Shown here piece by piece: positions 43,392-50,481 of a stretch of DNA of 64,000 bases (position 1 is the stretch's first letter; every line of letters begins with the position of its first letter). The stretch covers positions 62,001 to 126,000 of the forward strand of contig JBPYFK010000190.1 of assembly GCA_051984675.1 (NCBI GenBank), in the 5' to 3' direction. The stretch comes from JBPYFK01 sp051984675 (lineage in GTDB: Bacteria > Actinomycetota > Actinomycetes > Mycobacteriales > Pseudonocardiaceae). Made by a program: the position numbers and the translations under genes. Below the pieces are notes generated by a model, which saw nothing but the letters and a program-made list of their open reading frames with translations, had not been told where the DNA came from and did no database searches.

Positions 43392-43605
43392 CTCTTCCGC
43401 CTGCCTTCTCCAGAGCCCGACTGGCTTCGCCACCCCAGCCGGACGATCGCCGCTGTGCCTACTGGCTCCATCGTGTCAGCTCCCCGACCGCGCTTCCACC
43501 GAATCGCGCGGATCTCGGGGTGATTTCCAGATCATCCCCTAGGGGCGGCCGCCGTCAATTCGGGCAGGGAGTAGGGCCGGACCAGGGCCCCGGCGAGAAC
43601 CGGCC

Positions 43606-44148
43606 TCAGGCAGCCACCACGACGCCACCCGACGTGCGAGCGGGCGGGCTGATGCGCTGGCTGAGCATCGGCTGCAGACGGCGATCCCGCTCCTCCGTCG
43701 CGCTGCGCTCGGGGCGGTCCGCGCTGCCGGAGTCGCTCGCGCAGGCCATCGCACCGGTCTCGGCACCGTCGGCACCCACGTCCGCGACCTCGGCCGGCTC
43801 CAGCCCCGCACCGTCCAGCCCGGCGGCCTCCAACTCGGCGCCGAGCACGTCGGGAACCATGGTGCCGCGCTCGACGGCCGACCTGGGTTGCACGACCTCG
43901 GGGTGCATGGTGCCGGAGGTGTCCAGGTCACCCGCCACCGTGACCAGCAGCTCAGGCAGCGGCAGGTCCAGCGCGCCGCAGATCGACGCAAGCAGCTCGC
44001 TGGATGCCTCCTTGCGCCCGCGTTCCACCTCTGAGAGGTAGCCAAGGCTGACCCGGGCAGCGCGCGAGACCTCTCGCAATGTGCGAGATTGATCGGTTCG
44101 GGCGCGGCGCAGCCGTTCTCCGACCGCTTCCCGCAGCAGTACGGTCAT
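43606..44148 (-). CDS. clgR: ClgR-type XRE-family transcriptional activator
   Basis: Helix-turn-helix activator of the psp genes and of clp protease genes in actinobacteria. The HTH region is LREAVGERLRRARTDQSRTLREV then SRAARVSLGYLSEVERGRKEASSELL (about 5-55), nearly the ClgR consensus. ATG 44148 follows GGGAGG. An Ala/Glu/Asp-rich tail extends to residue 180 and ends GGVVVAA; a hydrophobic -AA end resembles Clp/SsrA-type degradation tags, and ClgR is known to be Clp-degraded. An imperfect palindrome GGCGTCAACGCC lies at 44192-44203 upstream of the start. Confidence 0.9.
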   Translation of the reverse strand: MTVLLREAVGERLRRARTDQSRTLREVSRAARVSLGYLSEVERGRKEASSELLASICGALDLPLPELLVTVAGDLDTSGTMHPEVVQPRSAVERGTMVPDVLGAELEAAGLDGAGLEPAEVADVGADGAETGAMACASDSGSADRPERSATEERDRRLQPMLSQRISPPARTSGGVVVAA

Positions 44149-44430
44149 CGCGCGCCTCCCTCCTTCAGTACCCCTCAGGAACCTACATCCTGGCGTCAAC
44201 GCCTACGTTACTTACCGGTCCTGATCATTCGGGGTGTCCCACTGACGAGTCCGCCGACGGCGAACACCTGCCACCCGTGTGGCCGCATGGCCGGCAACGC
44301 ACCCGGACACCGAACTCGACTCACCCCGAACTCACTCGGAAGAGGCGACAACCCTGTGATCAACACTCCTTGATCAGCATTGCTTGGTCAACGTCTTTCG
44401 GCCAACGCTGGCACGACTGGCTGCCTTGTA

Positions 44431-44928
44431 TCAACGAAGTAGCTCTTCGAAGTGTTCCAAGATGCCGCAGACCGCCCCCGCCCGCACAGCGTGCCGGTCC
44501 CCTTCCACCCGCACCGTACGCACCTGCGCGCCTGTCGGACCCGCGACAGCCACGTGCACCGTGCCAGGCGCCACGCCGTCCTGGGGGCTGGGGCCGGCGA
44601 CCCCGGTCAGCCCGAGTCCCCAGTCGGCCCGGCAACGTCGTCGCGCGCCATCAGCCAGCATCTCCGCCACCTCCGGGTGCACGGCGCCGCTGTTGGCCAG
44701 CAAAGTCGCGTCCACCCCCGCGAGCTGCTCCTTGAGGTCGGTGGCATACACGACCAGACCGCCGCGCACCACCGCGCTGGCTCCGGCGACCTCGGTCAGC
44801 ACCGCACAGACCAGCCCAGCGGTCAACGACTCAGCGGTGGCTAACGTCTCACCGCGCTCGCGCAGCACGTCCAGAATCCGAGCCACCCTCTCGGCTGGCA
44901 GCCCGAGCGCTGCGGTCAACGGCCCCAT
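44431..44928 (-). CDS. CinA C-terminal-domain protein (NMN amidohydrolase type, PncC)
   Basis: A 165-residue protein made only of the CinA C-terminal domain, a nicotinamide-nucleotide amidase that recycles NMN in the pyridine nucleotide cycle. Visible motifs are TLATAESLTAGLVCAVLTEV, GGLVVYATDLKEQLAGV, LANSGAVHPEVAEMLADGAR and GLTGVAGPSPQDG. ATG 44928 follows GAGGA. It lies 7 nt after pgsA and forms an operon rimO-pgsA-cinA, a conserved actinobacterial order beside clgR. Confidence 0.92.
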   Translation of the reverse strand: MGPLTAALGLPAERVARILDVLRERGETLATAESLTAGLVCAVLTEVAGASAVVRGGLVVYATDLKEQLAGVDATLLANSGAVHPEVAEMLADGARRRCRADWGLGLTGVAGPSPQDGVAPGTVHVAVAGPTGAQVRTVRVEGDRHAVRAGAVCGILEHFEELLR

Positions 44929-44935
44929 GCGTTCC

Positions 44936-45589
44936 TCAGACGTGTTCCACCGGCTGGGCCTTGGCGAACCGCAGCCGTACCGCCCGCACACCGTAGTCCA
45001 TCCCGGTGAGCACGGTGACCAGCAGTGCGGCTCCCATCACCGCCCAGCGGATCACGTCGCCGCCACCGCCCAGCGGAAGCAGGTAAAGGCCGATCCCGAA
45101 CGCCTGCAGCACAGTCTTGATCTTGCCGCCACGACTGGCGGCGATCACACCGTACCGGATCACCCAGAACCGCAAGGCGGTGACCAGCAGTTCTCGCGCC
45201 ATGATCGTCAGGGTCACCCACCAGGCGAGATCCCCGAGCAGGCTCAGCCCCACCAGCGCCGAACCGGTCAGCGCCTTGTCCGCGATCGGGTCGGCGATCT
45301 TGCCGAAGTCCGTGACCAGTCCGCGTCGCCGCGCGAGATCGCCATCCACCCGATCGGTGATCGACGCGAGTGCGAACACCCCGCCCGCGGCGAGCCGCCA
45401 CATCAAGTCGTGCCCGCCGGCGTGGAACAGCACAATCAGGAACACCGGCACCAGCACGAGCCGGGACATCGTGAGGAGGTTCGCGATGTTGAGCACCGGC
45501 GCCGGAGTGGCGTCCGCCTCGGCGGGGCTGGCGTCCTGCCCCGAGGCTGCGGAGGAAGGCGAGTCAGGCACCGCGCCGCCGCAGGTCAT
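44936..45589 (-). CDS. pgsA: CDP-diacylglycerol--glycerol-3-phosphate 3-phosphatidyltransferase
   Basis: Membrane enzyme that makes phosphatidylglycerol phosphate, precursor of phosphatidylglycerol and cardiolipin. The 217-residue protein has the CDP-alcohol phosphotransferase motif DRVDGDLARRRGLVTDFGKI followed by ADPIADK, and NIANLLTMSRLVLVPVFLIVLF at the first helix; about five membrane helices follow. The first ~30 residues are non-conserved. ATG 45589 overlaps the rimO stop. Linkage with the psp genes, which protect membrane integrity, is conserved. Confidence 0.92.
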   Translation of the reverse strand: MTCGGAVPDSPSSAASGQDASPAEADATPAPVLNIANLLTMSRLVLVPVFLIVLFHAGGHDLMWRLAAGGVFALASITDRVDGDLARRRGLVTDFGKIADPIADKALTGSALVGLSLLGDLAWWVTLTIMARELLVTALRFWVIRYGVIAASRGGKIKTVLQAFGIGLYLLPLGGGGDVIRWAVMGAALLVTVLTGMDYGVRAVRLRFAKAQPVEHV

Positions 45590-47079
45590 GTCTTTCCACC
45601 GCCACCCGCGGCTACCTGTGCGGGCTCGGCCGGACGGTCGGAAACCGGGCGCACCACGAGATCCACTCCTTCGCTCGCCACCACCCGGCAGCGCACCAGA
45701 TCACCGATCTGGGCGCTGCGCGCGTCCCCAGGATCGGTTACCAGGCACTCGCCGTCTACCTCCGGCCCCTGATGGTCGGCCCGGCCCGCGCACCCCTCGT
45801 CGTCGATGCGCTCGATCAGCACGTCGACCTCGGTGCCCACCCGGTCCTCCGCGCGCTGCGCGGTGAGCTCGTCAACCAGCTCGGACATCCGCTCGACCCG
45901 CTCCGCGACCACGTCCGGGTCATTCTTGTCCGAGAAGCCGGCGGCCTCGGTCCCCTCCTCGTCCGAGTAGCCGAACACACCGACGAAGTCCAGCCGCGCC
46001 CGGGTGAGGAACTCCTCCAGCTCAGCGAAGTCCTCCTCCGTCTCGCCCGGGAACCCGACGATCACGTTGCTGCGGATTCCGGCTTCCGGCGCCAGGTCAC
46101 GGATCTGGTCGATCAGAGCGAGGAAGGACTCCGTAGAGCCGAACCGGCGCATCCGGCGCAGCACCCGCTCGCTCGCGTGCTGGAAGGACATGTCGAAGTA
46201 GTTCGCGACACCGGGTGTCTCCGCGATCGCGTGCAACAGACCCGGGCGGGTCTCGGCGGGTTGCAGGTAGGACAGCCGCACGCGGGCCACCCCCTCGGCC
46301 TCGGCGAGGCGCGGCAGCAGCGTCTCCAGTGCTCGGTGATCGGCCAGATCCTTGCCGTAGGACGTCGAGTTCTCGCTGACCAGGAACAGCTCGCGGACGC
46401 CCTGCTGGGCCAGCCAGATGCCCTCGCCGAGAACCTCCTCCGGGGGGCGGGAGACGAAGGAGCCGCGGAACGACGGGATCGCGCAGAACGAGCACCGACG
46501 GTCACACCCCGAGGCCAGTTTCAGCGGAGCCACGGGCGAGCTGTCCAGCCGGCGGCGCAACAGGCCGGACTGCCGCGTGCTGGGCACCCAGCCGTGCCCC
46601 GGCACGGACACCTCCGTCGCAGCAGTGGGCCGCTCGACCGGTGTGATCGGCAGGAGCGTGCGCCGGTCGCGCGGCTGGTGCGCCGGAATCGATCGACCCG
46701 CCAGCACGTCGTCGAGACGTTCGGCGAGGTCCTGGTAGTGGTCGAAGCCGAGCACCGCGTCCGCTTCGGGCAGGTGTTGTGCCAGCTCAGCGCCATAGCG
46801 CTCGGCCATGCACCCGACGGCGACAACCTTGGCTCCGCTGTCGGCGGCGGCGAGCACGGTGTCCACCGAGTCCTTCTTCGCCGCCTCCACGAAGCCGCAG
46901 GTGTTGATCACTACGACATCCGCGCCCGGCTCCGCACCATCCGACTCGTCGGACACGAGGTTCCAGCCCGCCCGGTCCAGCGTCGCCGCGAGCTCCTCGG
47001 AGTCGACCTCGTTGCGCGCGCAACCGAGCGTCACCATGGCGACACGCTTGGCCTGGGGAGGGTTCGACTCGGCTGACAT
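45586..47079 (-). CDS. rimO: Ribosomal protein S12 methylthiotransferase
   Basis: Radical-SAM enzyme that methylthiolates Asp in ribosomal protein S12. The 497-residue protein has an N-terminal UPF0004 domain (VAMVTLGCARNEVDSEELA), the radical-SAM cluster C192-x3-C196-x2-C199 (GCDRRCSFCAIPSFRG), SNVIVGFPGETEEDF, and a C-terminal TRAM domain (about 410-480). RimO rather than MiaB is indicated by the TLGCARNxVDSE motif and FCAIPSFRG. ATG 47079 is the family start; upstream frame is unconserved. Confidence 0.94.
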   Translation of the reverse strand: MSAESNPPQAKRVAMVTLGCARNEVDSEELAATLDRAGWNLVSDESDGAEPGADVVVINTCGFVEAAKKDSVDTVLAAADSGAKVVAVGCMAERYGAELAQHLPEADAVLGFDHYQDLAERLDDVLAGRSIPAHQPRDRRTLLPITPVERPTAATEVSVPGHGWVPSTRQSGLLRRRLDSSPVAPLKLASGCDRRCSFCAIPSFRGSFVSRPPEEVLGEGIWLAQQGVRELFLVSENSTSYGKDLADHRALETLLPRLAEAEGVARVRLSYLQPAETRPGLLHAIAETPGVANYFDMSFQHASERVLRRMRRFGSTESFLALIDQIRDLAPEAGIRSNVIVGFPGETEEDFAELEEFLTRARLDFVGVFGYSDEEGTEAAGFSDKNDPDVVAERVERMSELVDELTAQRAEDRVGTEVDVLIERIDDEGCAGRADHQGPEVDGECLVTDPGDARSAQIGDLVRCRVVASEGVDLVVRPVSDRPAEPAQVAAGGGGKT

Positions 47080-47259
47080 GCCACCGAGCTTAAAGGCTGG
47101 CTTCGGGCTCCCGTGCCTCGACTCTGCCGTACCGGCTCGCCTGCTCCCTCGCGGATCAGCGCTGAAGTCGCAGGTCCACGGGGATCTCGGTGCCACGTTC
47201 GAGCGATCAACGGCCGTCGGCGCGGAAAACCACTGGACCTAGCGCGGTACGATGAGCAG

Positions 47260-47820
47260 ATGCATGATTATGCACCCGGCGCGATAATGATCCGTCGAGC
47301 GCGGGTCGGCGACGTCCGAGCCATCAAATCCCTCGTGGACACCTACGCCGGCAAGGTCCTGCTGGCCAAGGAACTGGTCACGCTCTACGAGGACATCCAG
47401 GAGTTCTGGGTCGCCGAGCAGCCGGACGGCAACGTCGTCGGGTGCGGGGCCCTGCACGTGCTCTGGGAGGACCTGGGCGAGGTCCGCACGGTGGCAGTCG
47501 ATCCGAGCGCCCGGGGCCTGGGGGTGGGGCACCGGCTGGTGGACCGGCTCGTCGCGGTCGCGAACGAACTCGGGCTCGCGCGCCTGTTCGTACTCACCTT
47601 CGAGATCGATTTCTTCGCCAGGCACGGCTTCCGGCCGATTTCGGGCACGCCGGTGACACCCGAGATCTACGACGAGATGCGCCGCTCGGCCGACGAGGGC
47701 GTCGCCGAGTTCCTGGACCTGCCGTACGCGAAGCCGAACACGCTCGGCAACACCCGCATGCTTCTCGAACTCGACGGCTCCGGCGACGGCCGCCCAGCGG
47801 AATCGATCCGGCCGGCGTGA
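47260..47820 (+). CDS. argA: Amino-acid N-acetyltransferase (ArgA-like, GNAT)
   Basis: Acetylates L-glutamate at the first step of arginine synthesis. The 186-residue single-domain GNAT protein closely follows the actinobacterial type: RRARVGDVRAIKSLVDTYAGKVLLAKELVTLYE, GCGALHVLWEDLGEVRTVAVDP, the acetyl-CoA loop ARGLGVGHRLVDRL, and FVLTFEIDFFARHGF. It lacks the amino-acid kinase domain of enterobacterial ArgA. ATG 47260 lies 6 nt after TACGAT with no Shine-Dalgarno sequence (probable leaderless start). Position between rimO/pgsA and ftsK matches mycobacteria. Confidence 0.92.
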   Translation: MHDYAPGAIMIRRARVGDVRAIKSLVDTYAGKVLLAKELVTLYEDIQEFWVAEQPDGNVVGCGALHVLWEDLGEVRTVAVDPSARGLGVGHRLVDRLVAVANELGLARLFVLTFEIDFFARHGFRPISGTPVTPEIYDEMRRSADEGVAEFLDLPYAKPNTLGNTRMLLELDGSGDGRPAESIRPA

Positions 47821-47860
47821 CCTGCTCCTCAACCCGCGGTGCTGTGGCAAGGTCAAGACC

Positions 47861-49081
47861 ATGGCACAGCGACAGCTTCCCCGCTGGTCCCAACTCCGCC
47901 ATCTGATCAAGTTCCGCACACCGACGCTGAACCTGACCGAGAACTGGCTGTCCCGCGCGCAGACGATCGCGGACCTGCGGGCGATCGCACGGCGGCGAAC
48001 GCCCCGGGCGGTGTTCGACTACACCGACGGCGCCGCCGAGACCGAGATCAGCCTGCGGCGCGCCCGCGAGGCGTTCCGCCGCGTGGAGTTCCATCCGAAC
48101 GTCCTTCGCGGTGCTGCCCAGGTGGACACCACCCGTGACGTGCTCGGCAACCGCGCCTCCTGGCCTTTCGTCTTCGCTCCCACCGGCTTCACGCGGATGA
48201 TGCAGCACGAGGGTGAGCGGGCCGCCGTGCGCGTCGCCGACCGCGCGGGCATCCCGTACGCACTGTCCACAATGGGCACCACCTCGATCGAGGACACCGC
48301 GGCGGCAGCACCGCGGGCGCGCAAATGGTTCCAGCTCTACGTCTGGAGGGACCGCGCTGCCGGCAAGGAACTCGTCCAGCGCGCTCAGCACTCGGGGTAC
48401 GAGGCACTGATCCTCACCGTCGACACCCCGGTCGCGGGCGCCCGGTTACGCGATGTCCGCAATGGACTGACCATCCCGCCGTCACTGACCGTGCGAACGG
48501 CGCTGGACGTCGCGCTGCACCCGCAATGGTGGTTCAACCTGCTGACCACCGAACCGCTGACGTTCGCCTCGTTCAGGGAGCACGGCGGCAGCCCCGCACA
48601 GCTGATCAACACCCTGTTCGACCCCACGCTGAGCTTCTCCGACCTGGAATGGTTGCGGGGGATCTGGGACGGGCCGCTGGTGGTCAAAGGCATCCAGAAC
48701 GTCGACGACGCGCGCCAGGTCGTCGCGCTCGGCGCGGACGCGGTCGTGCTGTCCAACCACGGCGGCCGGCAACTCGACCGCGCCCCGACGATGCTGGAGC
48801 TTCTCCCCGAGGTGCGCGCGGCGATCGGCGGACGCGCCCAGGTGTTCCTGGACACCGGCATCCTCAGCGGCGGCGACATCGTCGCCGCGCTGGCCATGGG
48901 CGCGGACGCCTGCCTGGTGGGCCGCGCGTACCTGTACGGGCTGATGGCCGGCGGCGAGCGCGGGGTTCAGCGCGCCGCCGACATCCTCGAAACCGAGATC
49001 GTGCGGACCATGAAGCTCCTTGGAGTGTCCAGAGTAGACGATCTCACCGAGGCGCATGCGGTGCTGCGCCGAGGCCGTTAG
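47861..49081 (+). CDS. lldD: FMN-dependent alpha-hydroxy-acid oxidase (LldD-like L-lactate dehydrogenase)
   Basis: A 406-residue TIM-barrel flavoprotein that oxidises a 2-hydroxy acid, most likely L-lactate, to the 2-oxo acid. The FMN site is seen as PFVFAPTGFTRMMQHEGE, and the active-site motif is SNHGGRQLD with His300 as base and Arg as substrate anchor. LTVDTPVAGARLRDVRNGL and ALAMGADACLVGRAYLYGL are further family motifs. The substrate is inferred; mycofactocin-linked MftD-like proteins belong to the same family. Its stop overlaps the convergent sialidase-fold gene by 3 nt. Confidence 0.9.
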   Translation: MAQRQLPRWSQLRHLIKFRTPTLNLTENWLSRAQTIADLRAIARRRTPRAVFDYTDGAAETEISLRRAREAFRRVEFHPNVLRGAAQVDTTRDVLGNRASWPFVFAPTGFTRMMQHEGERAAVRVADRAGIPYALSTMGTTSIEDTAAAAPRARKWFQLYVWRDRAAGKELVQRAQHSGYEALILTVDTPVAGARLRDVRNGLTIPPSLTVRTALDVALHPQWWFNLLTTEPLTFASFREHGGSPAQLINTLFDPTLSFSDLEWLRGIWDGPLVVKGIQNVDDARQVVALGADAVVLSNHGGRQLDRAPTMLELLPEVRAAIGGRAQVFLDTGILSGGDIVAALAMGADACLVGRAYLYGLMAGGERGVQRAADILETEIVRTMKLLGVSRVDDLTEAHAVLRRGR

Positions 49082-50337
49082 CGCCACGCAGGACCGGTCC
49101 CGTAGAACGCTTCACACACACCACCGACGTACTTGGTGTAATCGGTGGCGATGTGCAGCAGCGAGCGGCCGTCTTCGGAGGCCAGCACGGTGGGGCTGAA
49201 GTTCCGGCAGTCGCTGCCGCGCGAGTAGGCGATCTGCACCGGGGACGGGATCTCGCGCCACCGCCCGCCGATCGGGTCAGTCGGCGGGATGTCGCTGACC
49301 AGCAGCGTCCTGCCGTCACCGGGTGCGGGAGTGCCGTCCGGGTTGGACAGGATCTGATACGCCAGGATCAGCCGGCCCAGCCCCGGCCCCGGCGCCCACT
49401 CCACGGTGGGTGTGTGGGTGGGGTGCTTGCCATCGACCGTCGTGACCAGCCGGCCCACGTTCCACGGGTCGCCGTAGTCCCAGCCGTCCCGGGAACCGCG
49501 CAGGTAGACACCGCACAGGAAGACCGGATCGGTGTTGCACACCTCGTAGGTCATCACGTACGTGCCGTCGGGGAGCTGCCGGATGCCTGGCATCCCCGGT
49601 CGCACCGACCATTTCCGCTGGACAACGGTATCTCGGTAGTCAGTCCACTGCCGACCGTCGGTCGAGCGCACCTGGACGATCTTCTGGTCGTGGTGGGCAT
49701 GGTCGCCCTCGTCGGCGTAGAACACCGCGAGGTGGCCGTCCGCGGTGACGCTGAGTTCCGGTTCCCACACGCCGGTTCCCTTGGGTGACACGGCGATGTT
49801 GGACAGGAAGCTCCACGTCTGGCCGTGGTCGTCGCTGCGCCATAACCGGAGGGTGTTCTGCCGCACCTCCCGCTTCGCGCCGACACCCGCGGTTCCCGCC
49901 CATAACAGGGTTCCCGCCGGCATGTCCGCGACCGGTCTCGGCATCTCGAACAGGGTGGCGCAGCACATCCCCTTGCGGTTCTCGCCCGCCGGGTCGCGGA
50001 TCTCGCCGAGCGGCTGGAACGTCCTGCCCTCGTCGCTGCTCTGGTAGATACCGCCACGCCCCGCGTTGTCGATGAACGTCGCCACACTCACCAGGATGCG
50101 TCCGTTGGCGGCTCCGCTGTGCTTCAGCCGAATCGCTCTGGGGTAGCTGCTGCCCCCGTCTTTGAGTTGCCTGCCCTGAGTCACGTCCTGCGGTGCGGGG
50201 CCCACTCGGGGACTACCGGACGCGATCGTCGGCGCGGTCGCGAACAGCAACCCGAGCACGCACAGCACCGAAAGCAGCAGCCCTCCGCCGAGTGTCCGCC
50301 CGCTGAGTGTCCCCCCGCTGAGTCCTCTCGTGCGCAT
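49078..50337 (-). CDS. Secreted sialidase-fold (BNR/Asp-box) protein
   Basis: A 419-residue exported protein with a signal peptide (hydrophobic about 17-37, cleavage near ASG-SP) and a six-bladed propeller fold indicated by Asp boxes SSDEGRTF (about 100) and SDDHGQTW (about 170). It resembles sialidase superfamily exo-glycosidases such as GH33/GH93, but the glycan target cannot be read. Conserved acidic residues occur in GVWEPELSV and TYVMTYEVC. Three 15-bp repeats code the Gly/Thr/Leu/Ser stretch before the signal core. The start is an ATG at 50337. Confidence 0.82.
   Translation of the reverse strand: MRTRGLSGGTLSGRTLGGGLLLSVLCVLGLLFATAPTIASGSPRVGPAPQDVTQGRQLKDGGSSYPRAIRLKHSGAANGRILVSVATFIDNAGRGGIYQSSDEGRTFQPLGEIRDPAGENRKGMCCATLFEMPRPVADMPAGTLLWAGTAGVGAKREVRQNTLRLWRSDDHGQTWSFLSNIAVSPKGTGVWEPELSVTADGHLAVFYADEGDHAHHDQKIVQVRSTDGRQWTDYRDTVVQRKWSVRPGMPGIRQLPDGTYVMTYEVCNTDPVFLCGVYLRGSRDGWDYGDPWNVGRLVTTVDGKHPTHTPTVEWAPGPGLGRLILAYQILSNPDGTPAPGDGRTLLVSDIPPTDPIGGRWREIPSPVQIAYSRGSDCRNFSPTVLASEDGRSLLHIATDYTKYVGGVCEAFYGTGPAWR
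50286..50330. repeat. Three 15-bp tandem repeats at the 5' end of the sialidase-fold gene
   Basis: CGCCGAGTGTCCGCC, CGCTGAGTGTCCCCC and CGCTGAGTCCTCTCG run in tandem and in frame, coding a GGTLSGRTL-like repeat ahead of the signal-peptide core. Confidence 0.8.
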
Positions 50338-50481
50338 ATCCCAGCCTTCCGGCCCTCAACCTTCGCGGTGAGTGCCTTCCTTGATCGGGCTGGGAACGCT
50401 ATCGAAACGATCACGCACAACACGGCGCTCGTCGTAAACTTTCCAACTTTTTGCCCGCAGCGGGGCGAAAACACGAAACGC

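Noticed and set aside
44192..44203. ClgR operator at GGCGTCAACGCC upstream of clgR
   Set aside because: The known ClgR site has CGC...GCG half-sites; here the half-sites are in the opposite sense, so it is only noted as a palindrome.
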